A stretch of DNA of 64,000 bases from the NCBI RefSeq assembly GCF_013371465.1, contig NZ_JABWDU010000010.1, positions 124,001 through 188,000 on the forward strand, in the 5' to 3' direction. The stretch is from Ensifer oleiphilus (GTDB lineage Bacteria > Pseudomonadota > Alphaproteobacteria > Rhizobiales > Rhizobiaceae). Shown piece after piece: positions 55,409 to 64,000 of this stretch. Every line of letters starts with the position of its first letter. Position 1 is the first letter of the stretch. The translations under genes and the position numbers were made by a program. The notes under the pieces are model-generated. The model was not told the DNA's origin, did no database searches, and worked only from the letters and a program-made list of their open reading frames with translations.

Positions 55409-56815
55409 TCAGCTCAATGGAAAGCCCATTGCCGAAACCAGCCTGAGCCATGGCTTGCGCCATCCGCCCTTTCGGTCGGCAGTATCGAGCGCGTACATTG
55501 TGACCTGCGCCCCGAGCCAACGAAAGGGTTCGGGCGGCACGACGTTGGGCAGTTGCGTTGCAAAATCCAATCTGCTCTCCGAAGTCTTCGAGCCGTCGAG
55601 AATGTCGAGCGCGATGCGCGCGCCGAACCTCGAAGCGGAGACCCCAAAACCCGAATAGCCGCCGGCATAGACGACCTTGCCTGAGTGATATCTCTGGAAA
55701 TGCACCGCCATGCGCGTGCTGAGATCGATCGGGCCGCTCCAGGCGTGAGTGAACCGAAGACCCTGCAATTGCGGAAACGTGTCGAAGAACGCAGCGGCCA
55801 GGGGCTCGTAGGTCTGGACATCGCTATCGACGCCCGGTGACGTGGTGCCTGCAAAAGCATATCCGAGCCTCCCACCGAAGATGATGCGGTTATCCTTCGT
55901 CAGGCGCATGTAGTTCATCTGGGTCCGGGTGTCGTAGACACCCTGCCGGTTCTTCCAGCCGATCGACGTCATCTGCTGCTCAGACAACGGTTCGGTGGCA
56001 AGCACCCGATCCCGGATGGCGACGACGCGGCGCCTGATGCCCCGATGGCCGGAGGCAAACGCGTTGGTGGCGAGCAAAACCTTGGGTGCCGTCACCGAGC
56101 CGAACGGCGTTTTCACCTCGATCCTGGCTCCAACCTCGCCGAGCGACAGCAATTCCGTATTCTCAAAAATCTCGACGCCGAGGGAAAGGGCGGTTCGTTT
56201 CAAACCCCAGGCGAGCAAGGCCGGATGGACGGTGCCGCTGATATCCTTCGACCAGATGCCGGCCTTGTATCGCGGCGATCCGATCTGCGCCTGGACGGCG
56301 TCCTGGTCCAGAAACACGGCCTGATGCCCGTATTGGAGATGCAACTCGTGTTCCCTGTGCAGGGCTTCGATATGATCTGCATCCACTGCGACTGTCAGCT
56401 CGCCACCCCACTCCGCGTGACAGTCGATGCCATGGTCGGAAAGGGTCTGCATGAAACCATGCATGTTCTCCTTGCCGAGCCGCTCCAACTCGGCAATGTC
56501 GTTGGGAAACACGCGCACCGCATTGGACAGGCCGTGCATCACCGATGTGGAGACGACGCCGCCCGGCCGCCCGGAAGCGCCGTTGGCGACGGCGCCTTTC
56601 TCGATCAGCACCACATCGAGATCCGGCTGGGCCTGCTTGGCCTGGATCGCCCCCCAGAGCCCGGTGAAACCGCCGCCGACGATCAGCAAGCCAGCCTTTC
56701 TATGGGCCGTCAGCGGCGGCAGCGGTTCGGGCGCATCCGGCCGATCCAGCCAGAACGGCGACATCGTCACGTCGGCAAGGGATGTCACCGACGATCTTTG
56801 CATTGGGTGCAGCAT
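55409..56815 (-). CDS. FAD-dependent amine oxidoreductase, PuuB-like
   Basis: A 468-residue DadA/DAO-fold oxidoreductase. The start MLHPMQRSSV has GGGTG upstream and lies four bases after the cupin stop; the open frame continues 103 codons earlier inside the cupin gene. FAD-binding is at GLLIVGGGFTGLWGAIQAKQ near residue 40, then ASGRPGGVVSTS; the late GKVVYAGGYSGFGVSASRFGARIA completes the flavin pocket. It resembles gamma-glutamylputrescine oxidoreductase (PuuB) and other amine oxidases. A polyamine-type ABC importer further along supports an amine substrate. Confidence 0.82.
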   Translation of the reverse strand: MLHPMQRSSVTSLADVTMSPFWLDRPDAPEPLPPLTAHRKAGLLIVGGGFTGLWGAIQAKQAQPDLDVVLIEKGAVANGASGRPGGVVSTSVMHGLSNAVRVFPNDIAELERLGKENMHGFMQTLSDHGIDCHAEWGGELTVAVDADHIEALHREHELHLQYGHQAVFLDQDAVQAQIGSPRYKAGIWSKDISGTVHPALLAWGLKRTALSLGVEIFENTELLSLGEVGARIEVKTPFGSVTAPKVLLATNAFASGHRGIRRRVVAIRDRVLATEPLSEQQMTSIGWKNRQGVYDTRTQMNYMRLTKDNRIIFGGRLGYAFAGTTSPGVDSDVQTYEPLAAAFFDTFPQLQGLRFTHAWSGPIDLSTRMAVHFQRYHSGKVVYAGGYSGFGVSASRFGARIALDILDGSKTSESRLDFATQLPNVVPPEPFRWLGAQVTMYALDTADRKGGWRKPWLRLVSAMGFPLS

Positions 56816-56819
56816 GAGT

Positions 56820-57197
56820 TCACCCGTCGGTCTTTGCGGTGTGCAAGACGTAGACCTTGCGCATCGTCGCCAGCACCTCAAACCGAACCTCCACCCCCTT
56901 TGGCAGCACATAGCTTTCGCCCGCTTGAAACGTCTGCACCGATCCGTCCGGGCTGGTGATCGCGACCTTGCCGGAAAGGATGACGCTGTACTCCACCGCA
57001 TCGGGATAGGAGAGCATTTCCGCATAGGGCGTCGATTGCCATGTGCCGACGACGATCGAGCCGTCGGCGCTCTCGAAATGGACATCGCCCATCTCGTCGG
57101 CAAAACCCGAAAGGATCGCCTCAACCGGTACGACGCTGCACTTTTCCAGCTCGCGCAGGCCGACGCCGTTGCGATCGATTTTCACTACCTTGGTCAT
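56820..57197 (-). CDS. Cupin-domain protein
   Basis: A 125-residue single-domain cupin. The start MTKVVKIDRNGVG has AGGAG upstream; an ATG 18 bases earlier lacks a site. The beta-barrel motif is visible at VEYSVILSGKVAITSPDG and FQAGESYVLPKGVEVRFEV. The histidines of the usual first metal motif are not evident, so it may bind a ligand rather than metal. It sits upstream of the amine oxidoreductase and probably helps sense or modify the same substrate. Confidence 0.82.
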   Translation of the reverse strand: MTKVVKIDRNGVGLRELEKCSVVPVEAILSGFADEMGDVHFESADGSIVVGTWQSTPYAEMLSYPDAVEYSVILSGKVAITSPDGSVQTFQAGESYVLPKGVEVRFEVLATMRKVYVLHTAKTDG

Positions 57198-57272
57198 GTA
57201 TGCTCCTGAATGCATGGTCAGCTGTTGGCGGGACGCAAACTCACCGGTCCCGCCGGATGCGATAGGGCATGG

Positions 57273-58994
57273 CTATTTCGCCCGATAGACTTCCGTTCCC
57301 GCGACATATGTCGCCTCGACGTGCCGCTTTCGAATGGACCGGTCGACGGGGTCAGGCAGCTTGGCATCGAGCACGACGAAATCAGCCCATTTGCCGGTGG
57401 AGATCGAGCCGATCTGGTCGGCCCATGGCGTCATGTTGGCGCCGGCCTGGGTGTAGGCGAACAGCGCCTCGTCGAACGTGACAGCCTGCTCGGGATGCCA
57501 CGGGCCGTCGCCAAGCCCGAAGGGGCTTTCGCGGAAGACGGCATCATTGATCTGGGTCAGCGGGCTTAGCGGCGATGTCGCCCAGTCGGATCCGAACACG
57601 ACCGGAACTTTGTGCTGAAGCATCGATTTCCAGACTTAGGCATGGGACTCGCGCTCATGGCCCACACGCTCAGTGATGTATTTTCCGATCGTGCCGGTGG
57701 CATGGTTCGGCTGCATCGACGCCACGATGCCGAGCGTTTTGAACCGCTCGATATCGGAGGGATTGATGATCTCGATATGCTCGACGCGGTTGGGATACTT
57801 GGCGTGTGATTGTGCCTTTTCGAATGCGTTCAGCGTCATCTGCACGCCGGCATCGCCGATCGCGTGAACGGCTGTCGGGAAGCCGCTTTCATTGGCGGCC
57901 TTGATCAAGGCGCTCAGATCCGCCTCCGACTGGAATGGCTCACCCTTCCATCCCGTGCGGTCCGAGTAGTTTTCCAGCATATAGGCCGTGTGGGTCGATA
58001 GCACGCCGTCGACGACCGACTTGGCATAGCCGACCGTCAGAAGCGGACCCTTGACCTTCGTCTCACCGCTGGCAGCGACACGACTGTCGACGGCTTCACG
58101 ATCCTCTGCCGCCGCCGGGATGTTGGCGGCATTGTCTTCGAAGAAGCCGTACCAGACCCGGAGTGACAGGGACTTGTCCTCGACGAGTTTCAGATAATCG
58201 TAGACGGCGGCAATGGACGACATATCGTGAACGCCGGTCAGGCCGACGCTGTTTGCAAACTTCACGGTCTGCAGCAGCGCCTCGGCGCGTTCCTTGTCGG
58301 AATAGGCCGGCTGCTTGTTGGTGACGAGGTCGCCGGCGCCTTCGAGCAAGATCCCGGTCGGTTCCCCGGTCTTGGCGTCGAGAACGATCTCGCCGCCCGC
58401 AGGCACCTCGGATTTTGCCGTGACGCCGGCGATTTCCAGTGCCTTGCTGTTCACCCAGATCGAGTGGAAATCGATATCGCGGAGAACGACGGGGCGGTCT
58501 TTGACCACGGCGTCGATGTCTTCCTTCGTCGGAAGCTTGCCTTCCTTCAGCGTATAGTCCCAGCCACCTCCGGTGATCCACACACCCGGCGGCAGGCGTT
58601 CGTCCGCCTCCTTGATCCTCTTCAACCAGGTTTCCTTGTCAGGGATGTAGGAGAGGTCGACGCCGGTGACATAGTCCGTGCCGCTCGTCAGATGGGTATG
58701 TCCGTCGATGAAGCCGGGCGTAACCGTCTTGCCGGCAAGGTCGAGCACCGTGGTCTTGCCGTCGGCGAGCGCCCGGATCTCGGCGCTGGAGCCGACTGCG
58801 ACGAACTTTCCGTTCTCGACCGCGAAGGCCTCGGCGCGCGGCGTGTTCGGATCGACGGTCCGCACGTCGCCGTTGACGGCGATAAGATCGGCGGCTGCTT
58901 TCGCAACCGTAAAAGATGACCCGACCGCTAGCGCGGCGAGCATGGTGCCAGCCAGAAGCTGGTTCAGCAGAACCGTTGTTTTCTTGATGCGCAC
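57273..58994 (-). pseudogene. YtcJ-like amidohydrolase broken by an in-frame stop
   Basis: A single open frame of about 574 codons is interrupted once, at TAA 57636-57638. The long part (about 452 codons) starts with GTG and GGGAGGG upstream and has a signal peptide (VLLNQLLAGTMLAALAVGSSFTVAKA). It carries the metal-site GFIDGHTHLTSG and the core of an exo-type amidohydrolase (amidohydrolase_3). After the stop the same frame resumes VWKSMLQHKVPVVFGSDWATSPLSP, with the late metal-binding Asp, to its own stop at 57273. Where family members often have an aromatic residue, TAA stands. No second change is seen, so inactivation looks recent; a read error remains possible. Confidence 0.85.
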
Positions 58995-59196
58995 GTCTTT
59001 CCCTCCCGAGGTCCGAACAGATTGAAGCGGATGCATGGAGTAAGCGGCAATGCGGCCATAAGCGGAATACTCCAAAGGGCTAGGTCCGCCGATCGGCGAC
59101 CACGGCAAACAGCCGTGCCCAGTCCGAAACAGGCTGAGGCCGTCTCTTGCGGCCATTTTCAAACTGACCTACGCTCGCGCGAGGGAGGATGCAGGC

Positions 59197-60093
59197 ATGA
59201 ATGGGAGTATCGCGACGAGCGAGCCAGGCGCGGTGACGCAGTCACCTGCGATCAATGAACTGGCGATGTCACTCATCGGCAATATCGGTCGAATGGATTT
59301 CCAGGAACGCCTGGCCGAAGCGCTGAAGCAGCATGTTTCCGTGGATGCAGGGCTGATCCTGCTCTATCGCGGTGAGAGCGCACCGAAGATACTCTTCAAC
59401 GATTGGCAGACGCATCGCGGCCTGTCCGACATCCGGCATTACCTTCAGGGGCCATACCGGCTCGATCCATTCTATCAACTCGCGGTCGAGAACGAGGATG
59501 ATGGGCTTTATCGCCTGAGCCAGATCGCGCCTTCGTTCGATCGCACGCAATACTACCGCGAATATTACCAGCACTCCGGACTTCACGACGAGTTCAACTT
59601 TATCGTCAGCCTCGACGATGCCTCGAAGATCGCGATCTCTCTCGGCCGCAAGCGGACGAGCATCGCCTTCAGCGAGCAGGAAGTGCAACTGCTTGAGAGC
59701 CTTGCCCCGATCTTGCGGACGGCGGTGATCCGCCATTTCCGCGACCTCAGGCCCGAGACACTGGATGGCGAGGGCTCCGCGTTGCAGAAGGCGCTTGCCC
59801 AGGCGATCGGCAATTTCGGCCGCAGCATCCTGACGGAGCGCGAATGCCAGGTCGCTCAACTCGTGTTGCGCGGCTATTCCGTCAAGGGTGCCGCAACGCA
59901 GCTCGGCATCTCGCCGGCAACGGTTAAGCTGCACCGCCGGAACCTCTATTCCAAGCTGGACATCACCTCACAGACGGCGCTGTTTGCGCTGTTCATAGAC
60001 GCAGTCTCCTCAGCCAGGAACGTCTATGAAGACCCGCTTTCGGGCTACCTCGCCAAGCGCGGGCAGCTGACGGGCGAGCTCGCCTGCAACTGA
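59197..60093 (+). CDS. LuxR-family regulator
   Basis: A 298-residue regulator with GGAGG upstream of the ATG. The N-terminal 200 residues form a ligand domain (GRMDFQERLAEALKQHVSVDAGLILLYRGES). The C-terminal helix-turn-helix is LTERECQVAQLVLRGYSVKGAATQLGISPATVKLHRRNLYSKLDI. It does not have the acyl-homoserine-lactone autoinducer domain pattern that I can recognise. It is divergent from the broken amidohydrolase (gap 58995-59196) and convergent with the importer, so it may control the amine-use genes. The ligand is unknown. Confidence 0.87.
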   Translation: MNGSIATSEPGAVTQSPAINELAMSLIGNIGRMDFQERLAEALKQHVSVDAGLILLYRGESAPKILFNDWQTHRGLSDIRHYLQGPYRLDPFYQLAVENEDDGLYRLSQIAPSFDRTQYYREYYQHSGLHDEFNFIVSLDDASKIAISLGRKRTSIAFSEQEVQLLESLAPILRTAVIRHFRDLRPETLDGEGSALQKALAQAIGNFGRSILTERECQVAQLVLRGYSVKGAATQLGISPATVKLHRRNLYSKLDITSQTALFALFIDAVSSARNVYEDPLSGYLAKRGQLTGELACN

Positions 60094-60146
60094 CAGGGGT
60101 CTGCTGCAGGCTAACGAACTCTTGTGGTCTTGAGTTGCTCGACCGC

Positions 60147-60941
60147 CTACACAGCAAGGCTGCTCTTTGCCGAGGGCCTGGAAACGATGCGTGACGCCAC
60201 CAGGCCGAAGACGACGACGCCAAGGATAAGCGTCGAGATGGCGTTGACCTCAGGGGTCACCCCGAACTTGATCTGCGAATAGATTTTCATCGGCAAGGTC
60301 GAGGCCCCGGGCCCCGTCGTGAAACTCGATATCACCAGATCATCAAGCGACAGCGTGAACGACAGCAACCAGGCCGAGACGAAGGCCGGCAACATGTTCG
60401 GAACCGCGACCTTCATGAACGCCACAAATGGCGGGCAGCCGAGATCTCTTGCGGCTTCCTCCAACGACGGGTCGAGTTCGACCAGCCGGGATTGCATCAC
60501 CACGGCCGCAAAGCACATGGTGAAGGTGGCATGGGCAAGCGTGATCGTCACCGGGCCGCGATCGATACCCAATGTCACGAACATCAGCAGCATCGACACG
60601 CCCATCACCACCTCCGGCATCACCATCGGCGCCACCAGCATGCCGTTGAAAACATGATGGCCGCGAAAGCGCCGAATTCTCACTGCCACGATCGCCGCGA
60701 GCGATCCGAGCACGGTCGCAAGGGTTGCCGAGATCGCCGCCACGAGGAAGCTGATCTTCGCCCCCTCGACGATCGACTGATTGCTGATCGCGGCCGTATA
60801 CCATTGGGTGGAGAACCCGCCCCAGACTGTGACCAGCCGCGAGGCGTTGAAACTGTAGACGACCAGAACCACGATCGGCAGGTAGAGAAAGGCGAGCCCG
60901 GCGAAGATGGAAAGCCGGTTGAACCAGGATGGCTTGGGCAT
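60147..60941 (-). CDS. Polyamine-type ABC permease, PotI/PotC-like
   Basis: A 264-residue inner-membrane permease with about six helices, the first FAGLAFLYLPIVVLVVYSF near residue 12. The EAA loop EEAARDLGCPPFVAFMKVAVPNM is near residue 165. GAGGAGCGACT precedes the ATG. It pairs with the permease encoded ten bases upstream. Spermidine/putrescine importers (PotC/PotI) are the best match by layout, substrate not shown by sequence alone. Confidence 0.87.
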   Translation of the reverse strand: MPKPSWFNRLSIFAGLAFLYLPIVVLVVYSFNASRLVTVWGGFSTQWYTAAISNQSIVEGAKISFLVAAISATLATVLGSLAAIVAVRIRRFRGHHVFNGMLVAPMVMPEVVMGVSMLLMFVTLGIDRGPVTITLAHATFTMCFAAVVMQSRLVELDPSLEEAARDLGCPPFVAFMKVAVPNMLPAFVSAWLLSFTLSLDDLVISSFTTGPGASTLPMKIYSQIKFGVTPEVNAISTLILGVVVFGLVASRIVSRPSAKSSLAV

Positions 60942-60950
60942 AGTCGCTCC

Positions 60951-61835
60951 TCACTTAGAGGTTCGAGACAAACGTGTCTGAAACAGGACGATGGGTATCA
61001 CCAGGATGGCGAGAAGCAGCACCGTCACTGCCGATGCCACCGGCCAGTCCCGGTTGTTGAAAAACTCCATCCAGATCGTCCTGCCGATCATCTGGGTGTC
61101 GGCGCCTCCCAGGAGATCCGGCACGACGAATTCACCGATGACCGGGATGAAGACCAGCGCAGAGCCGGCGGCAACTCCCCTGAGGCTGAGCGGAAACGTG
61201 ACGCGCCAGAACGCCGCCAGGCGCGAACATCCGAGGTCGCGCGCCGCCTCGATCAGGGTGCGGTCGCTGGCACTGAGATTGGCGTAGATCGGCAGCACCA
61301 TGAATGGCAGGTAGGTGTAGACGATGCCGATATAGATCGCGGTCTCGGTGTTCATGATCCGCAAAGGCTCGGAAATGATGCCGAGGTTCAGGAGCAGCGA
61401 GTTGAACAGCCCGTCGTTGCGCAGGATGCTCATCCAGGCATAGACGCGGATCAGCATCGAACTCCAGAACGGCACGATAACCAGAAAGATGAGAAAGGAA
61501 CGCGTTTGCGGCGCGCAGCTTGCAATGCCGTAGGCCAGCGGATAGGCGATCGCCAGCATCAGCGCCGTCGAAATCGCCGCCACTTTCAGGCTGGTGAGAT
61601 AGGCAAGCAGATAGGTATTCTCGCCCACGACGAAGATGAAATTCTCAAGGTTGAGGCGAATGCTGAGCAGCGATCCCTGCCATGCATAGAGCGGCTCATA
61701 GGGCGGCATGCCGAGGCGAACGGACGAGAGGCTGATCGCCAGCACGAGCAGAAACGGCATGAGAAAGAAGACAGCGAGCCAGCCATAGGGGACGAGCACC
61801 AATGCGCGTCGGCCCAGATCGGATTTTGATTGCAT
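60951..61835 (-). CDS. Polyamine-type ABC permease, PotH/PotB-like
   Basis: A 294-residue permease with its start at MQSKSDLGRRALV (AGGGAACG upstream); the frame is open 82 codons earlier inside the ATPase gene. Helices begin LVLVPYGWLAVFFLMPFLLVLAISL; the EAA loop is EAARDLGCSRLAAFWRVTFPLSL near residue 205. It pairs with the downstream permease to form the importer channel. Confidence 0.88.
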   Translation of the reverse strand: MQSKSDLGRRALVLVPYGWLAVFFLMPFLLVLAISLSSVRLGMPPYEPLYAWQGSLLSIRLNLENFIFVVGENTYLLAYLTSLKVAAISTALMLAIAYPLAYGIASCAPQTRSFLIFLVIVPFWSSMLIRVYAWMSILRNDGLFNSLLLNLGIISEPLRIMNTETAIYIGIVYTYLPFMVLPIYANLSASDRTLIEAARDLGCSRLAAFWRVTFPLSLRGVAAGSALVFIPVIGEFVVPDLLGGADTQMIGRTIWMEFFNNRDWPVASAVTVLLLAILVIPIVLFQTRLSRTSK

Positions 61836-61846
61836 GATGTCGTTCC

Positions 61847-62914
61847 CTAATCGGCCAGCAGGCGGGCGGCCTGCGGCATCCATGAGGCAAACACGGTGTC
61901 GCCCACCGACAGATCGTCCTCGGCACCCAGGTTGACGCGCAGCGCATCCAGCGTTGCCCCGCTCTTGAGGCGAACCCTGTAGTGCCGTCCCGATCCAGCG
62001 TAGCTGAACTGTTCGATAACGCCCTCGAGACCGTCGCCCTGCCTGGCGAGCTCGACCCTCTCCGGCCGCACCGACACCCAAAAGCGTCCATTGGTGGAAA
62101 CATGGTCCGCGGCGGTGGCAAAGACCGAACCGCCCGCCTCTGCACTTTCGACGGCCAGGTCGTTGCCCGAACGTCTGGTCGCGCCACCTTCGAACACGTT
62201 GGCCTCACCGAGGAATTTCGCGACATAGCGGGAGACCGGTGTTTCGTAGACTTCGGCAGGCGATCCGATCTGCAGCACCTTGCCCTGCCGCATGATCGCT
62301 ATACGCGATGACACTGTCATGGCCTCATGCTGGTCGTGGGTGACGATGATGAACGTCAACCCTAACTCACGCTGAAGCCTGACCAGTTCGTGCTGCGTTT
62401 CCGTGCGAAGGTTCTTGTCCAGCGCACCGAGCGGCTCGTCCAACAACAGCACCTTCGGTCGCTTGACCAATGCCCGTGCCAAAGCGACCCGTTGCCTTTG
62501 CCCGCCGGACAGCTGTTGCGGCTTGCGATCGAGCAACGCGGTCAGTTGCAGCTTTTCGGCCACATCACTGACGCGCTGCCGGATCTCAGCCCTTGCCAGC
62601 CGGTCCTGCGCAAGGCCGAAGGCAATGTTCTTGCCCACCGTCAAATGGGGAAACAGGGCATAGGATTGAAACATCATGTTGGTTGGCCGGCGATGGGCCG
62701 GGACGTCCGTGACCTCTTCCCCATCAAGCCGGACGGCACCGGATGTGGGCGTTTCGAAGCCGGCGATCATGCGCAGCAAGGTCGACTTGCCGCATCCGGA
62801 TGGACCAAGAAGCGAGAAGAACTCCCCCTTCCCGATGCCGATAGAAACGTCGTCAACGGCAGTGAAGAAGCCGAATGATTTGGAGAGGTTCTCGATGGAT
62901 ACGTAAGATTGCAA
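61847..62914 (-). CDS. Polyamine-type ABC transporter ATP-binding protein
   Basis: A 355-residue ATPase of the PotA/PotG type. The start is TTG with AAGGA eight bases upstream. Walker [19 protein letters not shown] is near residue 33, signature LSGGQRQRVALARAL near 136, Walker B LLLDEPLGALD near 156, and a C-terminal TOBE domain follows from about 285. It drives the two permeases encoded just downstream. Confidence 0.9.
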   Translation of the reverse strand: MQSYVSIENLSKSFGFFTAVDDVSIGIGKGEFFSLLGPSGCGKSTLLRMIAGFETPTSGAVRLDGEEVTDVPAHRRPTNMMFQSYALFPHLTVGKNIAFGLAQDRLARAEIRQRVSDVAEKLQLTALLDRKPQQLSGGQRQRVALARALVKRPKVLLLDEPLGALDKNLRTETQHELVRLQRELGLTFIIVTHDQHEAMTVSSRIAIMRQGKVLQIGSPAEVYETPVSRYVAKFLGEANVFEGGATRRSGNDLAVESAEAGGSVFATAADHVSTNGRFWVSVRPERVELARQGDGLEGVIEQFSYAGSGRHYRVRLKSGATLDALRVNLGAEDDLSVGDTVFASWMPQAARLLAD

Positions 62915-62953
62915 TGCGAGTGTCCTTCTACTTCCGCTTCTCAGGCGACGTGC

Positions 62954-64000
62954 TCAGCTGCCGGCCCTGAACGCGGTCCATACCCGTGTCCTCTCGCGCG
63001 CCTGGCGCGGCGGCAGTGACTTGTCTACGAAGAGCTTGGAGCGGACTTCAGCGGGCGGATAAACGTTCGGATCCGTGCGGATCGCCTCGTCGACGAGAGG
63101 AGTCGCTGCGGCGTTTGCATTTGCGTAGAATACGTGATTGCTGATGTCGGCGACGGTCCTCGGCTCCAGAACGTAGTCGATGAAGGCCATGGCTTGCTCG
63201 GGATCGGGCGCATCGGCAGGCACGGCCATCGTGTCGAAGGATATGATCGTGCCTTCCTTCGGGATCGAATAGCTGACCGCGACACCATTGTTGGCTTCGC
63301 CTGCACGGGCTGCAGCGATGCCCGCGTCGCCGCTCCACATCATCGCCAGGCAAAGCTGGCCGGATGCCATATCCGCCACCAGTTGACCGCTCTGCATGTG
63401 CCGGATGTACGGGCGCAACGTCAGGAGCAGATCCTTGGCCTTGTCGAGATCTTCCTGCTTTGTCGAATAGGGATCGAGACCGAGGTAGTTCAGGGCGATC
63501 GGGATCACTTCGTTGGGCGCATCGACGATGCCGATGCCGCAATCTTGAAACTTCTGCGCCAGTTCCGGCTTGAAGAACATGTCGAGGCTGTTCGTCGGTG
63601 CGTTGCCCACCCGCTCTTCGACGAGCTTCAGATTGTAGGCGATCCCTGTCGTCAGCCACATGTACGGAACGAGGTACTGATTGCCGGGGTCGTGTTCGGC
63701 AACGAGCTTCAGGAGGTCCTTGTCCAGGTTGTCATAGTTCTTGAGGCTGGAGGTATCGATCGGCTTCAGGGCACCCGATTGGATGAGCCGCTCGCCGACG
63801 GTCGCGCTCGGAAAGGCAACGTCGAAACCACTTCCGCCTGCCAGCAGGCGCGTCTCCAGCACTTCCAGCGAATCGAAGAAATCCACACGGGCGTCCACGC
63901 CCGTTTTCTTGGAGAAATTCGAAACCGTATCCTCGGCGAAATAGTCGGAGAAATTATAGATAAACAGCTTCTCACCGGCCTTCGCTCCCCCCTGCCCATA
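62954..64000 (-). CDS. Polyamine-type ABC binding protein, 5' part outside window
   Basis: 348 residues are visible; the frame is open to base 64000 with no start in the last 34 codons, so the signal peptide and start lie outside. It begins YGQGGAKAGEKLFIYNFSDYFAED, characteristic of PotD/PotF-type solute-binding proteins, and continues with ARVDFFDSLEVLETRLLAGGSGFDVAFPS. WLTTGIAYN and MMWSGDAGIAAA are the conserved later segments. It delivers the substrate (putrescine, spermidine or a relative) to the importer. Its stop lies about 40 bp upstream of the ATPase start. Confidence 0.9.
   Translation of the reverse strand, partial: YGQGGAKAGEKLFIYNFSDYFAEDTVSNFSKKTGVDARVDFFDSLEVLETRLLAGGSGFDVAFPSATVGERLIQSGALKPIDTSSLKNYDNLDKDLLKLVAEHDPGNQYLVPYMWLTTGIAYNLKLVEERVGNAPTNSLDMFFKPELAQKFQDCGIGIVDAPNEVIPIALNYLGLDPYSTKQEDLDKAKDLLLTLRPYIRHMQSGQLVADMASGQLCLAMMWSGDAGIAAARAGEANNGVAVSYSIPKEGTIISFDTMAVPADAPDPEQAMAFIDYVLEPRTVADISNHVFYANANAAATPLVDEAIRTDPNVYPPAEVRSKLFVDKSLPPRQARERTRVWTAFRAGS

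Noticed and set aside
1-64000. CRISPR array, tRNA, rRNA or insertion sequence
   Set aside because: No regularly spaced repeats, transposase motif or cloverleaf-like or rRNA segments were recognised on reading.

Overview
The window looks like a replicon of a Rhizobiales alphaproteobacterium close to Ensifer/Sinorhizobium or Rhizobium. The DNA is GC-rich, translationally coupled ATGA junctions are common, and the gene content is typical of rhizobial megaplasmids or second chromosomes: a galactoglucan-type exopolysaccharide cluster under a MarR-type WggR/ExpG-like regulator, 2-aminoethylphosphonate (AEP) catabolism, and several ABC uptake systems. All calls come from reading the sequence and recalled family knowledge; no database search was run.

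Region 1 (1-1335) is the end of an autoinducer-2 processing operon (lsrK C-terminal part, lsrG). Region 2 (1470-26492) is one exopolysaccharide locus. A leftward block (9264 to 1470) holds a hypothetical protein, a GT2+GT4 fusion, two pyruvyl-transferase-family proteins and a secreted glycosidase-like protein. A central leftward pair is wggR plus a GT4. A rightward block holds a type I ABC exporter, a membrane fusion protein, an RTX calcium-binding protein, then seven tightly packed genes (glycosyltransferases, a methyltransferase, a membrane-anchored protein, a large hypothetical, a third pyruvyl transferase) and galU. Three palindromes of the form TACTTCAA-N3-TTGAAGTA lie before the three blocks and probably form the WggR regulon.

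Region 3 (26493-38090) is a mosaic: a phosphonate-monoesterase-like sulfatase, a dimethylglycine/sarcosine dehydrogenase with DeoR and GlxA/AraC-type regulators, a D-2-hydroxyacid dehydrogenase, a PbfA-like PLP enzyme and a LysR regulator. Four gene remnants lie between them (AraC, a frameshifted GcvT-domain tail, a LysR tail, a Rieske betaine-demethylase-like piece). Region 4 (38091-49436) is an AEP system: an ABC importer, phnY, phnA, phnW, a Na/Pi cotransporter and a second LysR, paralogous to the first. phnW and the cotransporter share a similar 39-bp upstream motif at nearly the same distance from their starts. With PbfA, the pathway would convert AEP and (R)-1-hydroxy-AEP through phosphonoacetaldehyde and phosphonoacetate to acetate and phosphate.

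Region 5 (49722-55322) holds an orphan BrnA-type protein, an AcoR-like sigma-54 activator and its probable target operon (zinc alcohol dehydrogenase, flavin monooxygenase), with a visible -24/-12 promoter and a 12-bp inverted repeat. Region 6 (55409-64000) looks like amine/polyamine use: a PuuB-like FAD oxidoreductase, a cupin, an amidohydrolase broken by one in-frame stop, a LuxR-type regulator and a PotFGHI-like ABC importer whose binding protein runs off the window.
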